Source of the DNA: Aulosira sp. FACHB-615
Lineage (GTDB): Bacteria; Cyanobacteriota; Cyanobacteriia; Cyanobacteriales; Nostocaceae
Direction of reading: 5' to 3'
DNA: 64,000 nucleotides
Assembly: GCF_014698045.1 (NCBI RefSeq)
Contig: NZ_JACJSE010000015.1
Coordinates: 82,263 to 146,262 of the forward strand
The translations under genes were made by a program, and so were the position numbers. The notes below the pieces were generated by a model. The model had not been told where the DNA came from. It made no database searches and saw only the letters and a list, made by a program, of their open reading frames with translations. Shown here in pieces: positions 19,541 through 29,700 of the stretch (positions are counted from its first letter, which is position 1; each line of letters opens with the position of its first letter).

Positions 19541-20158
19541 ATGAGCAATAGCTTTCGGTATTTAATCTTTCACAAACCTTATGGTGTTCTCAGTCAATTT
19601 ACGCAGGAAACACCAAACCATAGTACCCTCAAAGATTATATTGATGTGCCTGATGTCTATCCGGTGGGGCGTTTGGATTGGGATAGTGAGGGGTTATTAC
19701 TGTTGACAAACGATGGTAAATTGCAACATCGGCTTGCTGATCCGCGTTTTGGCCATCAGCGAACTTACTGGGTACAGGTAGAGCGGATTCCCGATCCAGA
19801 TGCTATAACCAAATTGCAAAGGGGTGTAGAAATCAAAGATTACCGCACACGACCTGCCCAAGTGAGGCTGTTAACCGTAGATCCACCAGTGGGCGATCGC
19901 CACCCACCGATCAGATTTCGCAAAAATGTACCAACGGCTTGGCTAGAAATGACTTTAACAGAGGGCAAAAATCGTCAGGTGCGGCGAATGACGGCGGCTG
20001 TAGGTTTTCCCACTTTGCGACTGATTAGGGTAAGCATAGCCCAGCTTAATTTAGACGGACTACAACTCGGTCAGTGGCGCGACTTGAGCGCATCAGAACT
20101 TAAATTACTACTGAACAAGTCTTCTGAATCTAAAACTCAAAAGTCTCAATTCTCTTAA
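19541..20158 (+). CDS. rluE: 23S rRNA pseudouridine synthase RluE type
   Basis: A 205-residue pseudouridine synthase of the RsuA/RluB/E/F group without an N-terminal S4 domain, as in RluE. It has [11 protein letters not shown] (10-20), the catalytic Asp in [17 protein letters not shown] (43-59), [13 protein letters not shown] and [14 protein letters not shown] near residues 147-160. It modifies a uridine in large-subunit rRNA; E. coli RluE acts at U2457, and the site here is inferred to be equivalent. The start ATG lies in the divergent gap shared with the phosphodiester glycosidase gene. Confidence 0.88.
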   Translation: MSNSFRYLIFHKPYGVLSQFTQETPNHSTLKDYIDVPDVYPVGRLDWDSEGLLLLTNDGKLQHRLADPRFGHQRTYWVQVERIPDPDAITKLQRGVEIKDYRTRPAQVRLLTVDPPVGDRHPPIRFRKNVPTAWLEMTLTEGKNRQVRRMTAAVGFPTLRLIRVSIAQLNLDGLQLGQWRDLSASELKLLLNKSSESKTQKSQFS

Positions 20159-20326
20159 TTAATAAATAGATGTAAATAAACGTGAGAATTAATCTGTGAA
20201 TGTCAGCTATTCAAGGAAAGCATTAAAAACTGGGAAAGATATTTTTTGCCTGTAATTGGCTAAATTTTGCCAAAAAAATTATAATGAACTTTTTTCTTCC
20301 CTTTCCCTATTAATGAACGTTAGCCT

Positions 20327-21655
20327 GTGAGTACAAGTTTAGGTCTTATGAGCTTAAATCAGCGATCGCTCTGGCATCAAACACACACACAACAAGATAC
20401 CTTGTCAGCCTCTCCGGCTCGCTTGGAACTTGTGCCTGAACGCACCTCGGATTTAGAACTGTACACAGCAGATATGCTGCGGCGTACACAAGCAGAACTC
20501 CATTGGTATCGCAGTCTGTATGAACATACTCCAGCAATTTACTTGAGTGTAAATGCAGCCGGGATAATTCTTTCTATCAACCAATTCGGCGCTAACTTGC
20601 TGGGTTACAAACCAGAAGAATTGATCAAAACCTCTGTATTTAATTTGCTGGAATTATCAGACAGACAAAGATTATCGGAAACATTCATTGAATTGTTCAG
20701 TGCTGTTTACCCCAACCATTCGATCAAGGCAGAATATCGCCTCCACTGTCCTGATAGTAAAATTACCCAGGTGAAAACAACTCTCAAAATCTTACCTGAT
20801 GGTGAATATCCTGAGAAAAGTCCGGTAATTTTGATGGTATGTGAAGAAATTCGCCAACCAGAAGTCAGCCAAGCAACTAACCAAACTGCAAAGCAGGTAC
20901 AGTTAGCAGAAATGGAAAGTCTGACTCACCTCAAGGAAGAATTTCTCAGCACAGTTTCCCATGAACTCCGCACACCACTGACAAACATGAAAATGGCAAT
21001 TCAAATGTTAGGAATTGCACTACAGCCAGAACAAAATTTTGTGCAGGAAATGGCTAAACCGCCAGCCGAACGCTCAAAAGCCGCCCGCTATTTTGCCATT
21101 TTAGATAACGAGTGCGAACGGGAAATCAACCTGATTAATAACTTTCTGGATTTGCAACGCTTAGATAGCAACGCTCAACCTTGGGTGCTGGAAACTATTC
21201 AAGTCCAACAATGGCTGCGGCGAGTTGTAGAGCTATTTCATGCCCGTAACCGAGGTATCTGCAAGCAAAAAATCCACCTACGTATAGCTCCGCATCTACC
21301 GCCATTGGTTTGTGATCCTTTTAGCCTAGAACGCATCTTTATCGAACTGCTGACCAACGCCTGTAAATTCAGCCCTCCAGAGGCTGAAATCACTGTTGCT
21401 GTGGCATTAAATTGCCATAATATGCAGTTTCAAGTGATTAATGCGGGTGTAGAAATCCCTAGTTCGGAATTACCCCATATTTTTGACAAATTCTACCGCA
21501 TTCCCAGTAATGACCCGTGGAAGCAAGGCGGTACAGGCTTAGGATTGGCATTAGTCCAGAAATTAATTAAGCAATTAGAAGGAACAATTGAGGTAGACAG
21601 CAGGTCAAATCGTACTTGTTTTATGGTGCAATTACCATTGCAGCGTCAGGGATAA
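20327..21655 (+). CDS. PAS-domain sensor histidine kinase
   Basis: A 442-residue kinase. Residues 65-185 form a PAS domain (YEHTPAIYLSVNAAGIILSI, GYKPEELI). The HisKA segment has FLSTVSHELRTPLTNMKM with the phospho-accepting His about residue 213. The ATPase domain is complete, with N-box ELLTNACKFS, F-box HIFDKFYRIP and G2-box GGTGLGLALV. No transmembrane segment is present, so it is cytoplasmic. The start is GTG at 20327 without a clear Shine-Dalgarno sequence. No cognate response regulator lies nearby; the next genes are a PP2C phosphatase and a Ser/Thr kinase. Confidence 0.88.
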   Translation: MSTSLGLMSLNQRSLWHQTHTQQDTLSASPARLELVPERTSDLELYTADMLRRTQAELHWYRSLYEHTPAIYLSVNAAGIILSINQFGANLLGYKPEELIKTSVFNLLELSDRQRLSETFIELFSAVYPNHSIKAEYRLHCPDSKITQVKTTLKILPDGEYPEKSPVILMVCEEIRQPEVSQATNQTAKQVQLAEMESLTHLKEEFLSTVSHELRTPLTNMKMAIQMLGIALQPEQNFVQEMAKPPAERSKAARYFAILDNECEREINLINNFLDLQRLDSNAQPWVLETIQVQQWLRRVVELFHARNRGICKQKIHLRIAPHLPPLVCDPFSLERIFIELLTNACKFSPPEAEITVAVALNCHNMQFQVINAGVEIPSSELPHIFDKFYRIPSNDPWKQGGTGLGLALVQKLIKQLEGTIEVDSRSNRTCFMVQLPLQRQG

Positions 21656-21898
21656 AAGGGAGTATAATTATACCAGTTTCTTACTAAGAAATTGCTGCTC
21701 CCCTTGGACAAGAACAAAATTTATTTGCAGGTATCTGAAATATTTAGCTAAGATGCGTCACAATTAATACTGCCACCAACATTCACTGGTGAAACCACAA
21801 TCTCTTGTAGGTCTACTGTAGGCAGGGGCAGTTAATTGTGGCACTTTGGATATTAGTGGCTAGAAGCACCTTGGAACGGGAATAAAGGAACTTCCACT

Positions 21899-23896
21899 AT
21901 GCTGATTTGCCCTCAGTGTAAATTTGAGAACCCCAATGCTAATAAATTTTGCCAAAACTGTGGCACTTCCTTGACTCATCATGCTTGTCATGAATGTGGT
22001 ACGGAAGTGCCATTACATGCCCAAAGTTGTCATAACTGCGGTGCTGAATGTGGGACAGTTTGGTGGGCAATTGTCACTAAAGAAGAAGGTGGGGACTGGG
22101 AATTAGGCAGTTGGCTAGATGATCAGGATGATTTACCAACTTTACCTCTTTCCACGGAATATACTTTACCGCTTGCTGCTAGACCTGTGTTGAAAGCAGG
22201 TTCTTACATAGATAAAGAACAACGCTATCAACTGCTAGAACCCTTGGCAATCTTTGATGACAATGCCCAACAAACTGAAGTAGGTGTACGAGTTTTAGAT
22301 TGTCAGCCGTATCAAATATCACCAATTGGAGCTATTTTAGACAATCAAAACCAAGGATGGCTCACCGTAACAGGTCAAGAAATTGACATTCCTAAATTAG
22401 CTAAAGCTTACGTACAATTACAGGCGAAATGTCAAGTAGAAATACCAGCAATCCACGATGCTTGGCAGGAAGGAAATACCCAGGTTCTCTTAATTGAAGA
22501 CCGTTCTGATTGGCCTTTGTTAATTGATTTGTGGAAAGAAGAGACAACAAGCTCGTTACAAATTTTACATTGGTTTTATCAAATGACCCAACTGTGGGCT
22601 GTGTTGGAACCTGTGAGATGTCGCCAAAGTTTGTTGGAGTTATCGAATCTGCGCTTGGATGAAGACCAAACATTGGCTTTGGCAAGATTGTATAGGGAAA
22701 GTGAAGCAGAAGCCGATGACATAGCCGAAGACGAAACATTATCACTAACAGAACAGCCGTTTAGTGTAAAAGTTTTGGGGGAAATTTGGCAGGAATTATT
22801 TAGACAGTCCCAACGGACGCAGTTTGGTGCGGTATTGCAGATTTTGGAGGATTTGAAACTAGGGAAAATTCAAATGATTGCCCAGTTGCGATCGCGCCTA
22901 GAAGCGATCGCCTCAGACCTAGAAACCTCAGCAATTCCTAGTTTTTCTCCCACCGCTCACCAACATCCCACAGCACCCACGATCATTCAGCTAGAAGATG
23001 ATCCAGACGAAGACAGTTCTGGAAGAAGCGACGACTTACCCACCATCGTGCTGTCAATGCAATTAAGCAGTCTCGAAGATGTGGGATGCACCGATGTAGG
23101 TCGTCAGCGTCAACACAACGAAGACTACTTTGGCATCGACACGAAAATTGAGAAGCTAGAACTTCCCAGAAACCGCGTCTACCAAGCCCGTGGTTTATAT
23201 ATTCTCTGTGATGGAATGGGTGGTCATGCGGGTGGGGAAATAGCGAGTGAATTGGCTGTTAACACTGTCAAACAATACTTCCAAGAATTCTGGCAAACCA
23301 ACCAGCGCCCAACCGAAGCAAATATGCGTGAGGCTGTTTATTTAGCTAATCAAGCAATTTATCAGCTAAATCAACAAGATGCGCGATCGGGTATTGGGCG
23401 GATGGGTACAACTTTGGTAATTTTGGTAATTCAAGATACCGAAGCTGTAGTGGCTCATGTGGGCGATAGCCGTCTCTACCGCTTAACCCGCAAACGCGGA
23501 CTCGAACAAATCACCGTAGACCATGAAGTTGGACAAAGAGAAATTGCGCGGGGAGTAGAACCCAGCATAGCTTATGCCCGTCCTGATGCTTATCAATTAA
23601 CCCAAGCTTTAGGGCCGCGTGACGAAAGCGCCATCGATCCTGATGTAGAGTTTTTTGACATTAATGAAGATAGTTTGCTAATTCTCGCCTCTGACGGTTT
23701 ATCAGATAATGATTTACTAGAAACCCACTGGAAGAGTCATTTACTTCCTTTATTAAGTTCTGGCGCAAGCTTAGAACGGGGTGTCAATGAATTAATTGAT
23801 GTGGCAAACCAAAAAAATGGTCATGACAACATTACTGCAATACTGGTGCGGGCAAAAGTCCGACCAAACATGGACAATTCCGGGGCTAGAGGCTAG
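21899..23896 (+). CDS. Zinc-ribbon, pseudokinase-like and PP2C phosphatase protein
   Basis: A 665-residue protein. Residues 1-50 hold paired zinc ribbons (CPQC, CQNC, CHEC, CHNC). Residues about 100-345 resemble a Ser/Thr kinase fold that has lost catalysis: RYQLLEPL starts the domain as in kinases, but the catalytic loop reads CRQSLLELSNLRLDED (about 240-255) in place of HRDxKPxN, and no DFG follows. Residues about 395-660 are a PP2C phosphatase with metal-binding LCDGMGGHAGGE (Asp about 437), VGDSRLYR and LASDGLSDND. It probably dephosphorylates Ser/Thr residues, possibly opposing the FHA kinase encoded 92 bp downstream. The pseudokinase reading is my inference. Confidence 0.85.
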   Translation: MLICPQCKFENPNANKFCQNCGTSLTHHACHECGTEVPLHAQSCHNCGAECGTVWWAIVTKEEGGDWELGSWLDDQDDLPTLPLSTEYTLPLAARPVLKAGSYIDKEQRYQLLEPLAIFDDNAQQTEVGVRVLDCQPYQISPIGAILDNQNQGWLTVTGQEIDIPKLAKAYVQLQAKCQVEIPAIHDAWQEGNTQVLLIEDRSDWPLLIDLWKEETTSSLQILHWFYQMTQLWAVLEPVRCRQSLLELSNLRLDEDQTLALARLYRESEAEADDIAEDETLSLTEQPFSVKVLGEIWQELFRQSQRTQFGAVLQILEDLKLGKIQMIAQLRSRLEAIASDLETSAIPSFSPTAHQHPTAPTIIQLEDDPDEDSSGRSDDLPTIVLSMQLSSLEDVGCTDVGRQRQHNEDYFGIDTKIEKLELPRNRVYQARGLYILCDGMGGHAGGEIASELAVNTVKQYFQEFWQTNQRPTEANMREAVYLANQAIYQLNQQDARSGIGRMGTTLVILVIQDTEAVVAHVGDSRLYRLTRKRGLEQITVDHEVGQREIARGVEPSIAYARPDAYQLTQALGPRDESAIDPDVEFFDINEDSLLILASDGLSDNDLLETHWKSHLLPLLSSGASLERGVNELIDVANQKNGHDNITAILVRAKVRPNMDNSGARG

Positions 23897-23928
23897 AGAT
23901 TAGAGGTTAGCTTCGAGTTTTTCCTCAT

Positions 23929-23970
23929 CCCTACTCCCTACTCCCTACTCCCTACTCCCTACTCCCTATT
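23929..23970. repeat. 7-bp tandem repeat (CCCTACT)
   Basis: Six heptamers (five CCCTACT and one CCCTATT) lie between the phosphatase and kinase genes, ending 18 bases before the kinase start. Confidence 0.88.
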
Positions 23971-23988
23971 TTTTATGCAGGTTTGATT

Positions 23989-25248
23989 GTGGTTATTGTG
24001 ACGCTGTTAGAACCGCAACACAAAACACCCCTGAAACAGTGGTGCTTTGATAACTCCGCCGTCATTCGTATTGGTCGAGCGGCAGACAATCATGTGGTTT
24101 TATCCGATAGTTTGGTTTCCCGACATCATCTAGAACTCAGGCAAGTCAGTACTGATAATCATGAAGAATCTTGGCAGATATATAGTCAAGGTACAAATGG
24201 TACGTTTCTCAATGGCATTTTGGTAATTCAAAGTCCTCTACCGCACAATGCAGTTTTACAACTGGCGCAGGGAGGGCCAATACTGCAATTTCAAATTCAG
24301 GAGATATCGCCAGCGACTAATGCAGAGTCAGAAAAGTTGGCTGGATTTGTGCCGACAAATCAAGACCCTGCTAGGGCGGCTTACACTTGCACCCATGAAG
24401 GTAATTCTCCGCAAAATTTATTTTGTATTCATTGTGGTCAACCTCTTTCAGTGCAACAGACGATTCGTCAGTATCAGGTGTTGCGAACTTTGGGACAAGG
24501 AGGTATGGGAACCACATATTTAGCTTGGGATACACAAGGCTGGATGAGTGGAAATCCCCAACTTTTGGTCTTAAAGCAAATGAATGCTGATATGGCAAAA
24601 ATAGCTAAAGCCCAAGAATTATTTGAGCGAGAAGCCAATACGCTGAAATCTCTCCATCATCCAGGTATCCCCAGGTATTATGACTTTTTTGTTGACGGTG
24701 GTAAAAAATACTTGGCTATGGAATTAGTACATGGGCAAGATTTAGAAAAACGAGTCCAGATGACTGGGCCTGTAACGCCTAGCCAAGCGATCGCCTGGAT
24801 GATTCAAACCTGCGAAATTATAGACTATTTGCATAGCCAAGAACCACCACTGATTCATCGTGATATTAAACCCGCTAACCTGATGGTGCGAAATGCCAAT
24901 AATCACATCGTGGTGTTAGATTTTGGTGCTGTGAAAGAAATTGGCACAACACCAGGTACACGCATTGGTGCAGAAGGTTATTGCGCCCCCGAACAAGAAC
25001 GGGGACAACCTCTGATTCAATCAGATTTATATGCCATTGGGCCAACACTAATTTTTCTGCTGACTGGGGAAAATCCCTTTAAATTCTTCCGCCAAAAAGG
25101 ACGAAATTTTCGGTTTGATGTGGCTAACTCTCCCACGATTACACCCCAAATTCGAGAGGTGATTGAACGTGTAACAGAGCCGTTACCACGCGATCGCTAT
25201 CAAACCGCTAGGGAATTAGCCAATGCTTTAACAGCTTGCAAGGTATAA
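23989..25248 (+). CDS. FHA-domain Ser/Thr protein kinase
   Basis: About 419 residues. An FHA domain covers residues 25-80 (IRIGRAADNHVVLSDSLVSR, NGTFLNG), so it binds phosphothreonine. A short C/H motif (CTHEGN through FCIHCG, about 134-150) could bind zinc. The kinase domain starts near 163 with LGQGGMGTTY, then the VLKQM lysine, HRDIKPANL and DFGAVKEIG, all intact. I chose GTG 23989 because GCAGG lies seven bases upstream; TTG 23983 is possible. It pairs naturally with the upstream PP2C protein, a kinase and phosphatase couple, both carrying small Cys motifs. Confidence 0.87.
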   Translation: MVIVTLLEPQHKTPLKQWCFDNSAVIRIGRAADNHVVLSDSLVSRHHLELRQVSTDNHEESWQIYSQGTNGTFLNGILVIQSPLPHNAVLQLAQGGPILQFQIQEISPATNAESEKLAGFVPTNQDPARAAYTCTHEGNSPQNLFCIHCGQPLSVQQTIRQYQVLRTLGQGGMGTTYLAWDTQGWMSGNPQLLVLKQMNADMAKIAKAQELFEREANTLKSLHHPGIPRYYDFFVDGGKKYLAMELVHGQDLEKRVQMTGPVTPSQAIAWMIQTCEIIDYLHSQEPPLIHRDIKPANLMVRNANNHIVVLDFGAVKEIGTTPGTRIGAEGYCAPEQERGQPLIQSDLYAIGPTLIFLLTGENPFKFFRQKGRNFRFDVANSPTITPQIREVIERVTEPLPRDRYQTARELANALTACKV

Positions 25249-25295
25249 ATTTGGAGGTGGGGAGTCGTAAGTAGGGAGTCGTGATTTTTCTTAGT

Positions 25296-25330
25296 CCCTA
25301 CTCCCTACTCCCTATTCCCTATTTCCTATT
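25296..25330. repeat. 7-bp tandem repeat (CCCTACT/CCCTATT)
   Basis: Five related heptamers overlap the last codons of the leftward DUF4327-like gene, so this repeat touches coding sequence. Confidence 0.8.
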
Positions 25331-25544
25331 CTTCATCCCAAGCTTCCACTGCCAACAGTTCACTGATTGGGTCTTGCATACTGAAGCCAAAGTCCAACAG
25401 TTCCTGTTTCCAGTGCTGCCAGTCATTGCCATAGAGAAAGGCAATTTTCCAAATGCTATCAGTGGGTTTGATGATATTTGATTCTACGAGTGATTGCACG
25501 TTACGCTGCAATTTCACCATTGGGTGAATTACTTGCTGAGTCAT
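25326..25544 (-). CDS. DUF4327-like small protein
   Basis: A 72-residue acidic protein with two Trp-rich segments (SIWKIAFLYGNDWQHWKQELL) and ending LAVEAWDEE. It resembles the cyanobacterial DUF4327 family in size and in the spacing of its LVE, Trp and FSMQDPI motifs. No membrane segment or catalytic residue is visible. It is convergent with the FHA kinase gene, with only about 77 bp between them. Confidence 0.6.
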   Translation of the reverse strand: MTQQVIHPMVKLQRNVQSLVESNIIKPTDSIWKIAFLYGNDWQHWKQELLDFGFSMQDPISELLAVEAWDEE

Positions 25545-26304
25545 AACCTATGATTAAGTTCAGATTTCGTTTAGGTAAATGCTTAATCAAAACTGCTTTC
25601 CGCTAGGCAATTGTTATCGATGCGTAGAGCGTTGGAATTGGTAAAGCTAGTCTTAACTTTCTAACTATACCATAACAAACCCTGCTTGTTTTTGCATAAA
25701 TTCGGTTTTGTACGGTAATTACCACCACAAAACTGAAATTTTTACTCACAAGCGATCGTCTATGCGTCACGAAAAAACTAACTGTTTTGAAAGTTGCATT
25801 GATAACACAAGTTGAATTTGCAGAATTTTATCTACATCAGCCATGAGTATGTGAGTACTTGTTAGAAAAACAAGAATTTTAGGCTGGTTTGAAGTCGTTT
25901 AAGACACGGCTAAGGAGAGTTTACCGCGTATATTTAGACGTAATATACAATATCGCAAACACCTGACATTAGATAGATTTATTACAAAAATTTATAAAAA
26001 ATTAATTCTTTAGCAGAGATTAAACTAGCGCACAAAGCTTGTCTTGAATAATGGGTGTAAGGGTGTAGGTGTTCAAAACCTAGTCCGTTCGGTTGAAGCT
26101 CACGGTGAAGCCTTATCTCCCTTGTCCTCCTTGTCTTCCTTGTCACGCGAATAATTGCAAGTCTTCATTCAAGTAGTTCTTACGTACCGTCTGAAGAATT
26201 TTCAAAACTTTACAGCCATCATGTTAGTTTCCCTGGGGTGGTGGGTACTCTGATAACTGGAGGCTTGCTGGTATCTCAGTATTTTTGACAGCAACTATTG
26301 AGAC
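25545..26304. other. Intergenic region, 760 bp
   Basis: Divergent spacer between the DUF4327-like gene and the TPR gene. A low-complexity stretch at about 26117-26148 (CTCCCTTGTCCTCCTTGTC type) is repeat-like. No RNA gene or credible open frame was seen. Confidence 0.5.
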
Positions 26305-26688
26305 ATGTCTAGTTCTGGGGATGACTATATTATTTCTCGCCAAAAGAAAATTGACCTAAAGAAAAGGATTTTAACGGTAGTAGGTTTAGCCTCTTTCGTT
26401 GGTTCTACGGTATTTGGTGTGATTAGTGGAATACCACAAGCTCATCAGCAGTCTCAGAAAAAGAATGTATCTGTTGAGTCTTCTTTACAGGAACAAGCAC
26501 GGGGTTATGAACTAGTTTTGCAACGAGAACCAAACAACCAAGCGGCTTTAGAGAAATTAGCTATAGCTAGAGTGCATTTAAAAGATCCCAAAGGAGCGAT
26601 TGAGATTATGGAAAAGCTAGTTAAACTGCATCCTGACAGGCAAGACTACAAAACTGTTTTAGAGCAGATTAAGAAACAGCAAAATTAG
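26305..26688 (+). CDS. Membrane-anchored single-TPR protein
   Basis: A 127-residue protein. One hydrophobic helix (about residues 23-44, LTVVGLASFVGSTVFGVIS) follows a basic N-terminus, giving an N-in signal anchor. The C-terminal 60 residues contain TPR-like helices (YELVLQREPNNQAALEKLA, AIEIMEKLVKLHPD). It is a probable scaffold in the periplasm or thylakoid lumen. It precedes the glycosyltransferase locus by 79 bp on the same strand and may be co-transcribed with it. Confidence 0.7.
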   Translation: MSSSGDDYIISRQKKIDLKKRILTVVGLASFVGSTVFGVISGIPQAHQQSQKKNVSVESSLQEQARGYELVLQREPNNQAALEKLAIARVHLKDPKGAIEIMEKLVKLHPDRQDYKTVLEQIKKQQN

Positions 26689-26767
26689 AGCGATCGCTAT
26701 TAATTTTTCTTGGATTTCAATAAGCAAATTTACTATCAGTAATCTTTCAAAAAGATTAATCATATCT

Positions 26768-29700
26768 ATGAAATGTAAAATCTGTAATTCTAATAGTCAC
26801 TTTTTTGGGAAAAATCTTTTATTAAATAAATATAATGTCAATTATTTTCAATGTTCTAATTGTGGTTTTGTTCAAACAGAAGAGCCTTACTGGCTAGAAG
26901 AAGCTTACTCTGATGTTATAGGCAAAAGTGATAGTGGTTTATTATTTCGTAATCAATATTGTTCTCAAAAAGCATATCAAATTATTTTTAATATATTTAA
27001 TCATCAGTCCCGATTTTTAGATTATGGTGCTGGCTATGGTTTATTTGTGAGAATGATGAGAGATTCAGGATTTGATTTTTATTGGCTAGATAAGTTCTGT
27101 AATAATATATTTGCAAAAGGTTATACAACAAATGGAAATGAATCTTATGAATTAGTCACCGCGTTTGAGGTTTTTGAGCATTTTGTTAATCCTATAGAAG
27201 AGATAGAAAATATTTTAAAATTTTCTAGAAATATTTTGTTTAGTACAGAAATTCTACCTATAAATAATCCTAAGCCTGATGAATGGTGGTACTACGTACC
27301 GCAAGAAGGACAACACACATCAATATATACATTAAAATCTCTAGAAATAATTGCAGACAAGTACAATTTAAACTTTTATTCCAGTAATATATCTTACAAC
27401 GGAATTACTTTACATTTACTTACAGAAAATAAGCTTGTACCTAATGTTTTTAATAATTTATGCCAGAGTCCTATTAAAGAAATAAGAAAAGTTTCATTAT
27501 TGAATCAAATAACAGAAATTAAAATAGCATTAGATATTGCTGTCCTAGGTTTAGGGACTATCTTAGAAACTGCTAAAACTGGAGTTTTTAGAGTTACAGA
27601 AAATCTTTTAAAAGGACTACTAAAATCTCCACAGTGTTGTATTTATTTATGTACTAGTGAGCCTGATTTATTGGAGGCTTGTCAAATTTATATAAATCAA
27701 AATTTAGAGTATAAAAATCTTCCCGTATTTTATTTATCACAACTACAAGATTTAAATATAGACATTTATCACTCGACTTATTATCCTTTACCTCACAATA
27801 TCTACTTTGCTACCAGAATCATCACACTGTATGACTTAATTCCAATTCTTTATCCACAATATTTTAACTATAATTCAGAACATATAGTTAAAACAATTAT
27901 AGACCAGATAGATCCAAATGATTTTGTCTGCTGTATTTCTGAATCTACACAACAAGATATTTGTGCATATCGACAAAATCTCAATCACAATCAAGTCTTA
28001 GTTACACATTTAGCTGCTGATCAAGAAAAATTTTATCCTTGTACTGATTCAGACGTAATTAACCAAGTTAAACAAAAATATAAAATTCCTAATCAGCCTT
28101 ATCTCTTAACTTTATCAACCCTAGAGCCAAGAAAAAATATTGCTCATGTTATTCGGGCTTTTTTGAGACTAATTCAAACCCATAATATTCATGACCTCAA
28201 TCTAGTATTGGTAGGTACAAAAGGATGGCAATATGAAGAAATTTTTGCAGAAATAGACAAATTCCAAGAATTAAAAGACCGAATTATTATTACAGGTTTT
28301 GTACCTGATGAAGATTTAGCACCTTTATATTCCGGTGCATTAGCATTTTTATATGTGTCCTTTTATGAAGGTTTTGGCTTACCACCATTAGAAGCTATGC
28401 AATGCGGAACTCCGGTAATTACATCGAATACTTCTTCTTTACCCGAAGTTGTTGGAGATGCTGGAATTATGCTTGATCCTAATGACACATCAGGACTTGA
28501 GAATAATATACTGCGATTATATTCTGAACCAGAATTGCGAAAAAACTTAGCGAAAAAATCCCTTCAACAAGCTCAGAATTTCAGTTGGGATAAATATATT
28601 CAAGAAACTATTAAAATTTACGAACTAGCTAAAGCCAAATCTCAAACTTTACCTCGACGTAATATTTTAATTGATGGTGTCTTCTTTCAACTCTATCAAA
28701 CAGGAATTGCTAGAGTTTGGCGGAGTTTGCTAGAGCAATGGTCAAATAGTGAATTTGCTAATCACATTTTAGTATTAGATAGAGGCAATACAGCACCCAA
28801 AATTAATGGTATCCGTTATCGTACAATCCCTGTTTATGACTATAACGATACCGATACAGATAAACAGATGCTTCAAGAAATATGTGATGAGGAAGGTGCA
28901 GATTTATTTATCTCTTCTTACTATACAACCTCATTAACAACACCTTCTGTATTCATGGCTTACGATATGATACCAGAGGTGTTGGGATGGGATGTAATTA
29001 ATAATCCTATGTGGCGAGAAAAGCATTTAGCGATTCAAAGTGCATCTGCTTACATTGCTATTTCTCAACATACAGCGCGTGACATTAACAAATATTTCCC
29101 AGAAATATCTGTAGATTCTGTTACTGTTGCTCATTGTGGTGTTAATAGTAATTTTTCACCAGCAAAATCTGAAGAGGTTAATAGTTTTAAATCGAAGTAT
29201 GGTATTACAAAGCCTTACTTTATTGTAGTTGGGGCTAGTAATGGTTATAAGAATAGTATGCTATTCTTCCAAGCATTTTCTCAGCTTGCCAGTAGCTATG
29301 GATTCGATATTATTTGTACAGGTAGTGGTGGGGTATTAGCGCCAGAATTTAGAGTTTGTACGTCGGGTAGTTCTGTTTATATGTTGCAACTTAGTGATGA
29401 GGAGTTAGCAACAGCTTATTCTGGTGCAGTGGCATTGGTTTATCCTTCTAAATATGAAGGTTTTGGGATGCCAATTGTTGAAGCAATGGCTTGTGGTTGT
29501 CCGGTGATTACTTGTCCGAATGCTTCAATTCCAGAAGTAGCAGGAGAGGCTGCAATATATGTGAAGGATGATGATGTAGATGGAATGGTAAATGCTTTAT
29601 GTGATATCCAAAAGCCGAGGGTTCGTCAAGCATTGATTGAGGCTGGTTTGGCGCAAGCACAAAAATTTTCTTGGACGAAAATGGCTGATATTGTTAGTAC

